A stretch of 64,000 bases of DNA from Nitrosarchaeum sp. (GCA_003569705.1 BGOU01000010.1:1-64000); one strand, 5' to 3'. Counted from the stretch's first letter, positions 1 through 8,569 are shown. Notes: a model not told the origin generated them from the letters alone. Made by a program: numbers and translations.

Positions 1-494
1 CCTCAAAGAAATCTCGAATTTCTAAATTCAACTCTACAAAATTACCCTTTTCTGATAACTCTGTAGATCGCGTATTAGCATTAGAGTCTTCACAACATTT
101 CAAACCTCTAAAAGATTTTATTTCAGAATCTAAACGAATTTTAAATCCGATGGAATACTGGCTTTGGCATTACCCGTAACTCTTCCAGGTGTGTCATTTG
201 TGAAATTAGGAATTTTGAAATTTACTTGGTCCTCAGAGCATTATGGATTAAAACATGTAAGGGAAACTGTGACATCTGGTGGCTTTATCATTACTGATGA
301 AAAATTAATAGGAAAAAATGTCTATGAACCATTGGCAAATTACTATGTTGAACATAGAGATGAATTAAAAAAAATCAATATTGCAAAAATATCCAAAATA
401 TGTGGAAAAAATACTTTACACATCTATTCTTAAAATGAAAAATGCGTCTGAACAAAAAATTATTGATTATGTTGTTCTAAAATGTAGGATCTAA
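1..494 (+). pseudogene. SAM-dependent methyltransferase, 5' cut by window edge, two frameshifts
   Basis: The left edge enters a class I SAM-dependent methyltransferase. Reading from base 3 gives LPFSDNSVDRVLALESSQHF, the typical post-motif region (aspartate, then a helix ending ESxxH), followed by an ExxRILNP stretch. That frame stops at 177. The continuation (DGILALALP..., then a C-terminal half ending YYVEHRDELKK) is one frame over from about base 149, so one base is missing near 147-149. Near 385-389, a run of five A, an extra base returns the reading to the first frame, giving KYPKYVEKILYTSILKMKNA and a stop at 492-494. The two indels cancel. The protein homology across both junctions is clear, but the substrate is unknown. 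It is either a decaying gene or two homopolymer-type errors. Confidence 0.7.
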
Positions 495-495
495 A

Positions 496-1584
496 TTAGA
501 CCCGAAGTATTCCTCGCTCCAATAAATTTTCTGTTGCATTTAGGTATTCTGATTCTGAAATCAAATTACCTCCTAACCACATTGTAATTGTCTTAAACCA
601 TTTTGGTATGGCTACCTCGTTTGTTAGATATTTTTTCTCAAAAATATTAGTGTCTACTAATTCTGTTTTTCCCATGTTATCGTTTATACCTGTTTCTTTA
701 TGACTGTCTGAGAACACCAGTCCTGTTTCTTTGTCGATAATCAACGTATCTTGCTTTTCTGAATTTTGTGCAATCCACACCTGATGTGAATTACCTTTAA
801 AATCATATGATGTTTCTCCTATTACTTTCAAATCTGTGGTGATCATGTCTCCAAAACTAATTGGTGTTAAAAATATGAATTTATCTATCACACAACATTT
901 CTTATTTGCTGGAATCGTTCCATGATTGTCCATGTTGATACTTGCAAACTCTTTCCATCTCTTGAAATTTTTTCTGTTTTTATTAAAATTTCATTATCGC
1001 TAATTGAATCTATCGTGTATGTTTCTTTAATGTCTTGACCATATTTGTTAGAGTATGAATATTTTATGAAATTTGATTTTGCAATGCACAGTTTTCCCTC
1101 ACTGCAACTACTATCTGTGTTATTCAAAGACGGATTTAGAATATGATCTTCTAGCATTGCTCTGATCCCATATGCAAATGACACATCTTCAATTCCTCCT
1201 CTTACCCACATTTTTGCATCATTTTTTATCCATGTTGGAATCGTACTGGAATTTCTTAGGTGCCTCTCTTTGATGTATTTTGAATCTCCAAGATATTTTT
1301 CAATTTCTGCAATTAACACCTTATCTCTTGCTGGATGCGTGCTCTTCCAAGCCACATGATTGTATAAAATTCCACATGCTCTGATATTTGGATAATTTGG
1401 ATGATTCTTGGCAAGTGTTTTCTGCACCCATTACAATATAGTCATTATAAAAAAACTCACAAAATTTTAGAATGTCTTTACTAGTTTTTATCTCGAAATC
1501 TGGATCACTTGCAAATACACTTGGCACCGCAATCCCACCCAATATTCCTATCATTATTAGGAGCACCGATACTGATAATCTCAC
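496..1584 (-). pseudogene. Secreted protein with tryptophan-rich repeat, two frameshifts
   Basis: Three overlapping frames make one protein of about 362 residues. It starts with a signal peptide (MRLSVSVLLIMIGILGG, cleavage after VFA near residue 25). A frame change near 1420 leads into a central part with IPTWIKNDAKMWVRGGIED. A second change near 930 leads into a C-terminal part with IPKWFKTITMWLGGNLIS. Total length is a multiple of three, so the two single-base shifts cancel. The IPxWxKxxxxxWxxGxI motif is the same as in the proteins at 2187-3164 and 9950-11371 and suggests an extracellular module. The function is unknown. The gene ends one base from the broken methyltransferase, so both may be decaying together. 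Confidence 0.65.
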
Positions 1585-1741
1585 TGAGATCTGTTTCTGT
1601 TTTTTTACTTATTAATTGCTAGTAGAAATTCTCTTAACTTGATGACCAATATGGAATTTTAATTCTAAATACGATTCCGACAAATTTGATAAATATCTGT
1701 GTTATTGGCTACATTTTTATTTTTGATATGTTGACTGTACT

Positions 1742-2131
1742 TTGTTGTCTGCTCAAAATAACACTGCCCTTAAACTTTACAATGAAAAATGTTCCCAAAT
1801 CCTCAAAGAGTCTGAAATTAGATTTGCTGGTATTGTGGATAAAGATGGTAAACTAATCGCTGGCGGTTTTAAAGAAGGAATTACTCCTTACGAGGGTGAT
1901 GAAACTAGACTGCATTTATTTTTGGAATTTGTATCTAAAGCCACTATTCGAAAAGAGTATGATGAAAGTTTGGGTCCAATTAATTACATTGCAGCAAGAC
2001 GTGACAAGGCAGTATTGATAAGTTTTCCATTTCCTGTTACTCAAATTCTTCTTTTAATATCTGCAGAACCTTCTGCTAACATTGAAAATTTGGCTAAGAA
2101 AATAGTTAAAATTTTTACTAATGTTAATTAA
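1742..2131 (+). CDS. DUF6659-like small protein (paralogue of 7677-8069)
   Basis: A 129-residue soluble protein with alternating strand/helix pattern: an N-terminal helix, a hairpin (RFAGIVDKDGKLIAGGF), a long central helix, a strand (KAVLISFPFP) and a final helix. This profenoid/roadblock-like order and the sequence match the protein at 7677-8069 (same IxxxGxLxAGGxK and DKxVxxSFPxP segments). I recall the family as DUF6659, abundant in ammonia-oxidising archaea and without a known role, but I could not verify this. The start is TTG at 1742, and an ATG in a different frame at 1728 is not used. A TATA-like stretch (TTGATAAATATC) lies near 1686-1697. A ligand-sensing or protein-binding role is only a guess from the fold pattern. 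Confidence 0.7.
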   Translation: MLSAQNNTALKLYNEKCSQILKESEIRFAGIVDKDGKLIAGGFKEGITPYEGDETRLHLFLEFVSKATIRKEYDESLGPINYIAARRDKAVLISFPFPVTQILLLISAEPSANIENLAKKIVKIFTNVN

Positions 2132-2186
2132 AAATTTCTCACTATCTGGCAAATTCTTTAATATGTCCTAATTTTTTATTGTTGCA

Positions 2187-3164
2187 TTGATTAGACCTTT
2201 TCTAATTTTATTTTCAATTTTACTTGTATTTGGTAATTTTATTTCGGTGTTTGGGTCTGTCCAAAATTTTTCTACAGATAAATTGACCTATTATGACGGT
2301 GACACTCTTAAAATTTCAGGTACTGTAAACTATGATCCTACAATCCCATCTGTAATACTCCAAATAATCACTCCTGGTGGAACTGGTCTTGCTGGTATTG
2401 GAACTGCACTACCAAAATCTGATGGTTCGTTCTCTTCTACATTTCATGTGGGTGGACCTACATGGTCTGATGATGGTACTTATACAATCAAAGTGTCATA
2501 TGGGGGAAATACTGAAAAAACATTTTCCTATCAAAAATCATCTGTGAATTCCAAAAATAATGTCCCTACTGATGCTGATAATTCAAATGAATTATTTACT
2601 GAAAATCCTAAAATGCGAATACCTGGATTTCCTTCGTTAGATATATCCCCTCAATATTACATTGACCGATATAACACTGAACCAATCTACAAGTCTTGGT
2701 TTGACTCTCAATTTCCTAATTATGCGATACAAGATGTTGTTGGATACAAACCAACACACATCCAAAATTTTCCTTCTCTAGACCGCTCCCCGCAATATTA
2801 CATTGACCGATATAACACTGAACCAATCTACAAGTCTTGGTTTGACTCTCAATTTCCTGATCAATCACTCTATGATGTATTGGGTTTTTCAACCTATATT
2901 CCTGATTGGATTAAGACATATGCTGAATTGTGGGCTACAGGTGATATGTCTGATTCTGAATTCATCACCGGATTAGATTTTATGTTGGACCATCGCATAA
3001 TTGTAATTCCAAATCTACATTATTCTGAACAAAACACTGTGTCTAATGTTCCAAATTGGATACGAAACAATGCTGATTGGTGGGCAAATGATTTGATTTC
3101 ACAACAAGAATTTGTAAATTCTTTAAAATATTTGATTGAAGAACAAATCATTGAAATTAAATAG
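2187..3164 (+). CDS. Secreted protein with Ig-like domain, duplicated 47-residue unit and two tryptophan-rich repeats
   Basis: A 325-residue exported protein. Residues 1-24 are a signal peptide (LILFSILLVFGNFISVFG). Residues 25-120 look like an Ig-like beta domain (DGDTLKISGTV ... DGTYTIKVSYGG), similar to the repeats in the PEFG protein at 61487. Residues about 145-230 hold two copies of a segment containing SPQYYIDRYNTEPIYKSWFD. The copies are almost identical in DNA (2649-2717 and 2790-2859), so the duplication is recent or conserved by conversion. The C-terminus has two IPxWI(K/R)xxAxxWAxxxxSxxEF units. No transmembrane anchor follows, so it is probably released or bound to the surface layer. 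The start is TTG. The function is unknown. Confidence 0.7.
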   Translation: MIRPFLILFSILLVFGNFISVFGSVQNFSTDKLTYYDGDTLKISGTVNYDPTIPSVILQIITPGGTGLAGIGTALPKSDGSFSSTFHVGGPTWSDDGTYTIKVSYGGNTEKTFSYQKSSVNSKNNVPTDADNSNELFTENPKMRIPGFPSLDISPQYYIDRYNTEPIYKSWFDSQFPNYAIQDVVGYKPTHIQNFPSLDRSPQYYIDRYNTEPIYKSWFDSQFPDQSLYDVLGFSTYIPDWIKTYAELWATGDMSDSEFITGLDFMLDHRIIVIPNLHYSEQNTVSNVPNWIRNNADWWANDLISQQEFVNSLKYLIEEQIIEIK

Positions 3165-3243
3165 TTTGCTGGAAAACAATCTTTGAATTATATTATTACT
3201 GCTGATCATATGGTTTTAATCTGATAGAGTTTTTATTAAAATT

Positions 3244-3699
3244 ATGAAAGCGACATTTGGTGCAGGATGTTTTTGGCATGTTGAAGACCTGCTTCGTAAA
3301 ACTAAAGGTGTGAAATCTACACAGGTGGGTTACATTGGAGGTAAATTGACAAATCCAACTTATGAAGAAGTATGCACTGATACAACTGGTCATGCTGAAG
3401 CTGTGCAAGTAGAATATGATCCAAATGAAATTTCTTATGATGAATTACTCAAAGTATTTTGGAGTAATCATGATCCAACATCGCTAAATCGACAGGGACC
3501 TGACATTGGGAATCAATATAGATCTGCAATATTTTTTCATGACGAGGAACAAAAAAAGATTGCACAAAAATCCAAAGAAGAACTAGAAAAATCAGGAAAA
3601 TTTCAGAAACATGTTGTGACTGAAATTGTTCCAGCTCCTGAATTTTATAAAGCTGAAGAATATCATCAAAAATATTTTCAGAAACACGGACTATCTTAA
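3244..3699 (+). CDS. msrA: Peptide methionine sulfoxide reductase MsrA
   Basis: A 151-residue protein that reduces methionine-S-sulfoxide in proteins and so repairs oxidative damage. The catalytic motif GAGCFWHVE is at residues 6-14 with the nucleophilic cysteine at residue 9. The conserved GY(I)[17 protein letters not shown] and [23 protein letters not shown] blocks follow in the usual order. The length is typical of short archaeal MsrA, which lacks the C-terminal resolving cysteine pair of some bacterial forms. It is transcribed toward the UspA-type gene and ends 2 bases from it. Confidence 0.95.
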   Translation: MKATFGAGCFWHVEDLLRKTKGVKSTQVGYIGGKLTNPTYEEVCTDTTGHAEAVQVEYDPNEISYDELLKVFWSNHDPTSLNRQGPDIGNQYRSAIFFHDEEQKKIAQKSKEELEKSGKFQKHVVTEIVPAPEFYKAEEYHQKYFQKHGLS

Positions 3700-3701
3700 A
3701 A

Positions 3702-4133
3702 TTATTTTACAATGAGTACTGGAATTTTTGATGAGTGAATGACGTAATTTGAAACACTACCCAAAAATAACTCTCTTACGGCACTTCTTCCACGTGAACC
3801 TATTACAATTAGATTGAATTTTTCTTTTTTATCATGAGCCAATTTTATGAGATTATATCCTATGTCTCCTCGCATTAGTTTTTCTTTAAAGACTATGCCG
3901 TTTTGTGCTGATAATACCTTGGCATTTGTCATCATTTTTTTAATTTCATTATCTAATTCTTTATTTACAATCACTCCTTGAAACTCTGAATGCGGCTGTA
4001 TGTTAGTAGAGTAGGCACCAGTGATTGTAGCTCCAAACTGTCTTGCCACGGATATGGCCATTTCAAGTGCACGTATGGAATTTTTGGAGCCGTCTAATGG
4101 AACTAGAATTTTGCTGATCTTTTTATTTATCAT
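3702..4133 (-). CDS. Universal stress protein UspA family
   Basis: A 143-residue single Usp domain. It has the N-terminal KILVPLDGSKNSIRALEMA strand-loop-helix and the C-terminal GSRGRSAVRELFLGSVSNYV ATP-binding motif (G-x2-G-x9-GS), so it is probably of the nucleotide-binding type. It is cytoplasmic. Members of this family are numerous in ammonia-oxidising archaea and are induced by stress in other organisms, but the specific role is unknown. It is convergent with msrA. The divergent space to the hydrolase at 4267 holds both promoters. Confidence 0.9.
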   Translation of the reverse strand: MINKKISKILVPLDGSKNSIRALEMAISVARQFGATITGAYSTNIQPHSEFQGVIVNKELDNEIKKMMTNAKVLSAQNGIVFKEKLMRGDIGYNLIKLAHDKKEKFNLIVIGSRGRSAVRELFLGSVSNYVIHSSKIPVLIVK

Positions 4134-4266
4134 AATCTGTATTTTATTTAGATCTTAAAAAACATAGACTCTATTATTACATGCGTGAAAATTTAGAAAA
4201 GTGATTAAAATTGCTGATCGGTCATAGTAACTAAATTTAACTAGCTAAGTAATTGACGCTAAACTG

Positions 4267-5058
4267 GTGCAAGAAAATTTTATTCAAGTTGACGGAAATA
4301 AGATTAGGTATCTAGAATCTGGAAATTCTAAAAATATTTTGGTGCTAGTTCATGGATTGGGAGCATCTGCTGAAAGATGGAACGGTGTTATCCCTAATTT
4401 TGCAAAATATTATCATGTGATAGTCCCTGATTTAATTGGATTTGGTTACAGTGATAAACCAATTGCAGATTACACTCCTGATTTCTTTTCAATATTTCTT
4501 GGGAAATTTTTTGATGCGCTAGAAATTAAACGTCCAAATGTAATTGGTTCTTCTCTAGGCGGTCAAATAGCTGCAGAGTATGCATCAGCAAATCCAAGTA
4601 ATGTAGAAAAATTAATTCTTGTATCACCTTCAGGGGCAATGAAGCAATCTACTCCAGCATTGGAGGCTTACATAATGGCTGCCTTGTATCCAAATGAACA
4701 AAGTGCTAAAAATGCATTTGAACTAATGGAATCTTCTGGTAATGAAGTTGATGATGGAATTATTCATGGATTTATTGAAAGAATGCAATTACCTAATGCT
4801 AAATTGGCATTCATGTCTACAGTTTTAGGACTGAAAAATTCAGAAATCATTACGCCTAAACTGCATATGATTCAGAGTCCCACTCTTGTAATCTGGGGTT
4901 CTAAAGATCCAGTAATTCCAATTCAATACGCTGATAATTTTGCATCTTATATCGTAGATTGCAAATTTCATCAAATGGATGGCTGTGGTCATACTCCATA
5001 TGTCCAAGATCCAGGTGCCTTTTCATCTATAGTTTTAGAATTTCTTTCATCTCGTTAG
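4267..5058 (+). CDS. Alpha/beta-fold hydrolase
   Basis: A 263-residue alpha/beta hydrolase. The oxyanion region is LVLVHGLGASAERW (near residues 25-38), the nucleophile elbow is GSSLGG (serine near residue 98), the acid is probably Asp in WGSKDPVIP, and the base is His in GCGHTPYVQDP. There is no signal peptide, so it acts in the cytoplasm. Sequence alone does not give the substrate. It sits directly upstream of the phasin/PHA genes in the same orientation, so a role in PHA turnover or in thioester/ester release is conceivable, but the 36-base gap contains a separate TATA box for the next gene. It starts with GTG. Confidence 0.85.
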   Translation: MQENFIQVDGNKIRYLESGNSKNILVLVHGLGASAERWNGVIPNFAKYYHVIVPDLIGFGYSDKPIADYTPDFFSIFLGKFFDALEIKRPNVIGSSLGGQIAAEYASANPSNVEKLILVSPSGAMKQSTPALEAYIMAALYPNEQSAKNAFELMESSGNEVDDGIIHGFIERMQLPNAKLAFMSTVLGLKNSEIITPKLHMIQSPTLVIWGSKDPVIPIQYADNFASYIVDCKFHQMDGCGHTPYVQDPGAFSSIVLEFLSSR

Positions 5059-5063
5059 TCTAA

Positions 5064-5072
5064 TTTATATAC
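5064..5072 (+). promoter_or_regulatory. TATA box of the AbrB-phasin operon
   Basis: TTTATATAC is centred about 27 bases before the ATG at 5095, the spacing expected for a leaderless archaeal promoter with transcription starting at or next to the start codon. Confidence 0.6.
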
Positions 5073-5085
5073 CAACAAGTTCCTA

Positions 5086-5108
5086 TAATTACCAATGAGC
5101 GGTAATTA
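5086..5108. promoter_or_regulatory. Perfect inverted repeat across the start codon (candidate operator)
   Basis: Arms TAATTACC (5086-5093) and GGTAATTA (5101-5108) are exact reverse complements, with a 7-base spacer that contains the ATG. For a leaderless gene this places the palindrome on the transcription start, where a bound protein would block initiation. The left arm belongs to ATTACCAATG, which is also found before the second phasin gene (53190-53199). The AbrB-domain protein encoded here is the obvious candidate binder (inference). Confidence 0.55.
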
Positions 5109-5520
5109 CAACCAGTTTAATCCTTCAGAGATGTTCAAAGATTGGATTCAAAAAAATGGTCGTGCACAAGCTGAATTTATGAAAAACTTTGGCTCATTAA
5201 TGGCAACCCAAAATACTCAAACATTCAATCCTTTAGAAACTCTAAAAGAAGTATCTGATAATACAAGAAATGCTCAATCTGATTTAATGAAGAATGTGTC
5301 TTCTATGCAAAACAAAAGCATGGAGACGATGTTTCAGATTGGCCAAATGCTCCCATCTTTTATGAATTGGGGTGCTTACAAAACGACTGTCAGTAGTAAT
5401 GGCAGAATCTCGATTCCAGAGGCAGAACGTAATGCACTTGGATTAGGAGAAGGCGACTTGGTCCAAGTCATAGTCCTTCCAATAGCAAAAAAATCAAAAA
5501 ATAAGGAGGTGAAACAATGA
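5095..5520 (+). CDS. PhaR-like regulator: phasin-type helical N-terminus fused to AbrB DNA-binding domain
   Basis: A 141-residue protein in two parts. Residues 1-90 are amphipathic helices rich in Gln, Asn, Met and Phe, like a granule-binding phasin (MFKDWIQKNGRAQAEFMKNF). Residues 93-135 are a SpoVT/AbrB swapped-hairpin domain (TTVSSNGRISIPEAERNALG, then GDLVQVIVLPI). In the haloarchaeon Haloferax mediterranei an AbrB-type PhaR is encoded next to phasin PhaP, represses that operon and binds PHA granules (established knowledge). The arrangement here matches: phasin gene next, 4-base overlap, and a palindrome over the start codon. I infer a sensor that sits on the granule and leaves DNA when PHA accumulates. 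The basic C-terminal tail contains a strong GGAGGTG ribosome site for the next gene. Confidence 0.7.
   Translation: MSGNYNQFNPSEMFKDWIQKNGRAQAEFMKNFGSLMATQNTQTFNPLETLKEVSDNTRNAQSDLMKNVSSMQNKSMETMFQIGQMLPSFMNWGAYKTTVSSNGRISIPEAERNALGLGEGDLVQVIVLPIAKKSKNKEVKQ
5507..5513 (+). promoter_or_regulatory. Strong Shine-Dalgarno for phasin
   Basis: AAGGAGGTG lies just ahead of the ATG at 5517, inside the end of the preceding gene. It supports the ATG at 5517 and translation within an operon, whereas first genes here are mostly leaderless. Confidence 0.6.
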
Positions 5521-5942
5521 GTAAAAACGAACAAACACCGGGAACTAAAGATGTGTTTTCAGTTTATGAAGAAAACGTAGACAAACTATTCTCTGGTATT
5601 AGACATTCAGTACCACAGTATCATCAGTCAATTACTAATGTTCAGCAAGAATATTTGCAAGCATATGAAAATATTGTAGATTCTACAATCGCACTACAAA
5701 AAGAATATGCAAAAAAAGCAGGTATTGCAACTGACATCCCACAAGCAACACTAAAAGTAATTCATGATACTGCAGAAGAATTTGTTAAAGTAGCTTCAAT
5801 ACAGAACCAAATGACACTTGCAACAATGGATGCAACACAACAAAACATCAAGGCATTCAATGATAACGCAAAATCATTTGCTGATCTAAACAGAAACATT
5901 CTACAATCCTGGATCTCCGCATTCACCACAAAGAACAACTAG
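5517..5942 (+). CDS. Phasin-like PHA granule protein 1
   Basis: A 141-residue all-helical protein, starting DVFSVYEENVDKLFSGI and ending with the motif FADLNRNILQSWISAFTTKNN. It is a close paralogue of 53229-53645: the same DVF.VYE, QYHQSITN/KYYQSITD, KEYAKKAGI/KEIVNKAGI and DNAKxFADLNxNIxxSWI blocks. Length and composition (few aromatics, many Ala/Gln/Asn heptads) suit a phasin that coats PHA granules. It overlaps the AbrB-phasin gene by ATGA and faces phaC, only 30 bases away. This is family assignment by pattern and context, without a profile search. Confidence 0.7.
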   Translation: MSKNEQTPGTKDVFSVYEENVDKLFSGIRHSVPQYHQSITNVQQEYLQAYENIVDSTIALQKEYAKKAGIATDIPQATLKVIHDTAEEFVKVASIQNQMTLATMDATQQNIKAFNDNAKSFADLNRNILQSWISAFTTKNN

Positions 5943-5972
5943 TGGTAAAATTTTATTTTTTTATTTTTTATT
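5943..5972. terminator. T-rich bidirectional terminator between phasin and phaC
   Basis: The 30 bases between the convergent genes are almost only T and A, with runs TTTT, TTTTTTT and TTTTTT on the + strand, matching the oligo-T terminators of archaea. A very similar tract follows the second phasin gene. Confidence 0.5.
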
Positions 5973-7037
5973 TTATGATCTTTCAGCAAGCCATTTTCCT
6001 AGCTCTGGGAGTACCTTGGTTTGAGATAATGAACTAGCAATCATACCTACGTGGCCTGTTGGGTACATCTTTAATGTTTTATCTTCACTTCCAACTGCAT
6101 AATGAAGAGGCATACTGCATTCTGGTGATACCAGGTGGTCTCCAACTGCAACTTGTGTGAATAACGGCATGTCTATTTTCTTCAAATCTATGTGACTTCC
6201 TCCTACATACATTTTATTTTGAATTAACAGGTTATCTTGGTAAATATCTTTGATCCATTGTCTGAACAGTGCGCCTGGTATCGGCGGTGTATCTCCTAGC
6301 CATTTTTCCACTCTTAGGAAATTATCTACAAATTTTTTATTTTCAATGTTTTTGAAAAAATTCACGTATTTCTCAATTCCCTGCTCAAATGGTTTTAGTA
6401 CTGAAAAGCAGTAATACATGAATTCCGGAGGCATGTTTCCTATGGTTTCCACCATTTTATCTACGTCCATGTGCTTAGCTAAATTACTAATTACTGTAGT
6501 GTCTCGCCATCCGTCAATTACAGGAGCTGTTGCAATGTAATTTTTCACACTTTCTGGATGCAGTGTTGTGTACGCTGTTGCTATTGTAGCTCCAGTGCAA
6601 TACCCTTGCAATGATATTTTTTCTGTAGATGATTCATCTTTGATAAATTCCACACTGCTGTCTAAATATCCATTGACATAATCATCAAAATCTAAATATT
6701 TATCCATACTCGTTGGACTTCCCCAATCTAACATGTATACATCAAATCCCTGTAATACTAAATTTCTAACCCAACTTTTTTCTGGTTGTATATCCAAAAT
6801 ATGATATCTGTTAATCAATGCATATGAAATCAGTAATGGTGTTTTGTGTTGTTTCTCTGTAAGTGGTCTATAATGTAGTAATCTTGTTTTGTCTATCTCC
6901 TGTACTATATCATGTGGAGTTACCTCAAGACTAATTTCATCTGGGGCTGAAGCTAAATTAGGTGCGTCCATAATGTTTTTGCCAAACTTCATCAACTCTT
7001 CTATGAATTTAGGATCGAATTTTGATTCACTTTTCAT
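5973..7037 (-). CDS. phaC: Class III polyhydroxyalkanoate synthase subunit PhaC
   Basis: A 354-residue PHA polymerase that joins hydroxyacyl-CoA units into polyester. The lipase-like box carries the catalytic cysteine, GYCTGA (near residue 147). The acid is in VAVGDHLVSPE and the base in PTGHVGMIASS near the end. The size fits class III synthases (about 355 residues), which need PhaE, and phaE lies directly upstream with an 11-base overlap. A GGAGATG ribosome site precedes the ATG. Class III PhaC/PhaE pairs have been reported from other ammonia-oxidising archaea. The product would be a carbon store, probably built from C4 units related to the 3HP/4HB cycle (inference). Confidence 0.93.
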   Translation of the reverse strand: MKSESKFDPKFIEELMKFGKNIMDAPNLASAPDEISLEVTPHDIVQEIDKTRLLHYRPLTEKQHKTPLLISYALINRYHILDIQPEKSWVRNLVLQGFDVYMLDWGSPTSMDKYLDFDDYVNGYLDSSVEFIKDESSTEKISLQGYCTGATIATAYTTLHPESVKNYIATAPVIDGWRDTTVISNLAKHMDVDKMVETIGNMPPEFMYYCFSVLKPFEQGIEKYVNFFKNIENKKFVDNFLRVEKWLGDTPPIPGALFRQWIKDIYQDNLLIQNKMYVGGSHIDLKKIDMPLFTQVAVGDHLVSPECSMPLHYAVGSEDKTLKMYPTGHVGMIASSLSQTKVLPELGKWLAERS

Positions 7038-7623
7038 TTTTTACATCTCCTTCATTTTTTGCCTCTCTTTTCTTTTTTAATTCAATTTCCAATTTTGTAA
7101 CTCTTTTTTTAAGAGAATGCATTTCTTTGTACACTTCATCGATTTCTTCTTTACTTGGCAAGTTTACTGATTGTAAAATCACATTTGAAATATTGCTCCA
7201 GTGTTTTGTAAGTTCAAGCTCTTTTGAAACTAACTTCCCATAGTTTACTCCAAATTTTTCTGAATCAAATAATTCTGTAAAATCATTATCAAAAATATCT
7301 ATCCATATTCTCTTAAATGACTCCATTTGTTCTACGTCATGTGGCACGTCAGGTGCTTTCAAATTGACTTTCTTTTGTGCATCGCTCCACGTTTCTGATA
7401 ATTGCTTATAGTATTCTGTTACAAATTTGTTAAATTCCATTAAACTCTCATTTATCTGGATTAATTCAGTTGAAATTTTCTTAGAATTTGAAGCAAATGC
7501 ACGCATAGGGCCCATCGAAGTCAAAGCCTGTGGCTTGCTTGCCATTAGATGGATGATGTCTGTCCAGAACAAGGAAAGATGCTTGTAATAATCTGTAGCA
7601 TCTTTTGGTGATTGCGTTTCCAC
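7027..7623 (-). CDS. phaE: PHA synthase subunit PhaE
   Basis: A 198-residue helical partner of class III PhaC. It contains the AxDVPHDVEQMESFKRIWIDIFDNDF-type central region and PSKEEIDEVYKEMHSLKKRV near the C-terminus, both typical of PhaE, and a Lys/Glu-rich tail. It is shorter than bacterial PhaE (300 or more residues) but like the archaeal ones. It overlaps the start of phaC, so the two are translationally coupled. The promoter lies in the 53-base space shared with the DUF6659-like gene on the other strand, and no ATTACC motif was seen there. Confidence 0.85.
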   Translation of the reverse strand: METQSPKDATDYYKHLSLFWTDIIHLMASKPQALTSMGPMRAFASNSKKISTELIQINESLMEFNKFVTEYYKQLSETWSDAQKKVNLKAPDVPHDVEQMESFKRIWIDIFDNDFTELFDSEKFGVNYGKLVSKELELTKHWSNISNVILQSVNLPSKEEIDEVYKEMHSLKKRVTKLEIELKKKREAKNEGDVKNEK

Positions 7624-7676
7624 GGCTTACTAATTCCATAGATCTCAATAAATAGATCGCTTGTTTAATTAGACAA

Positions 7677-8069
7677 ATGGCTAACGTTGAAGAACTAGAA
7701 AAAATATGCCAAAAAATTACAAATCTAGACCCCAAGATGAGGTCTGCACGAATTATCAATAGTAGGGGGCATCTTGTTGCCGGCGGTATGAAAGCAGGAT
7801 TACTGTCATTGGAAGCCCAAAAACAAGATGAGATGATGTTCATGGAACTTGCACTTAGAGTTCGTATGAGACATGAATTTGACAAGGAATTTGGTGAGGT
7901 TCATTTTTCCATGTCTTATAGAGATAAGGTGATTGTGATGAGTTTTCCTTTGGCAAATGACGATGTTTTGCTAGTCTCTTCTGAAAAAGAACTGGATTTT
8001 GGTAAAATCCCTTTTAAAATTCTTAAACTTGTTGAGTCACTCAAAAAATCTGTTTTAGGAACTTTTTAA
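7677..8069 (+). CDS. DUF6659-like small protein
   Basis: A 130-residue protein with the same order of elements as 1742-2131: helix, ARIINSRGHLVAGGMKAG hairpin, long helix with MELALRVRMRHEFDKEFG, a strand pair DKVIVMSFPLANDDVLLVSS and a C-terminal helix. The fold pattern resembles roadblock/LC7 or profilin-like domains. It is divergent from phaE and upstream of the phosphoribosyltransferase by 32 bases. Function unknown. The ATG at 7677 follows a TATA-like AATAAATAG near 7649-7657, a good leaderless spacing. Confidence 0.75.
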   Translation: MANVEELEKICQKITNLDPKMRSARIINSRGHLVAGGMKAGLLSLEAQKQDEMMFMELALRVRMRHEFDKEFGEVHFSMSYRDKVIVMSFPLANDDVLLVSSEKELDFGKIPFKILKLVESLKKSVLGTF

Positions 8070-8101
8070 CTCGTGATACTGAATTCTAGTACGTGATAAT
8101 T

Positions 8102-8524
8102 ATGAAAACCGAATCGCAAAACGTGACATGGACTGATATCGAAAGACTGGCTAAATTACTTTCCAAAAAAATTCTTACAATGTCAAAAGATTTTTCAAGT
8201 ATTTCTACAATTAGTCGTGGAGGTCTAGTTCCTGCAAGACTGTTGGCTGATCACATGGGAATAGACACTATTCTTGTTGACAAAAATAAAATTCCTGCTA
8301 ACTCTCTTTTTGTTGATGATATTTATGATTCTGGTGATACGTTTAAAAAAATAATTCCTAAAGTAACTGATCCTTCAAATTTTATATATGCTACATTATT
8401 TGCAAGGCAAGGCAAAAAATACCCAAAGCAACTAGTATATGCTCAAAAGACAAAAGGCGCTGAATACATTGTATATCCGTGGGACAAGTTGGAATATAGA
8501 CGGCTCAAAGATTTTGCACTGTGA
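8102..8524 (+). CDS. Phosphoribosyltransferase (Gpt/Hpt-type)
   Basis: A 140-residue type I phosphoribosyltransferase. The PRPP loop is LFVDDIYDSGDTFKK (two acidic residues, then DSGDT), preceded by ISRGGLVPARLLADHMG, which forms the PPi loop. The C-terminal VYPWDKLEYRRLKDF resembles xanthine/hypoxanthine-type enzymes and suggests purine salvage, but the base is not certain. The reading frame is open to 8093 (MII...), and ATG at 8102 is the more natural start. It is convergent with the next gene. Confidence 0.85.
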   Translation: MKTESQNVTWTDIERLAKLLSKKILTMSKDFSSISTISRGGLVPARLLADHMGIDTILVDKNKIPANSLFVDDIYDSGDTFKKIIPKVTDPSNFIYATLFARQGKKYPKQLVYAQKTKGAEYIVYPWDKLEYRRLKDFAL

Positions 8525-8569
8525 TTTTTGAAACTGTTGAATTTTTCTAGATTATTTAATTTAATATCA

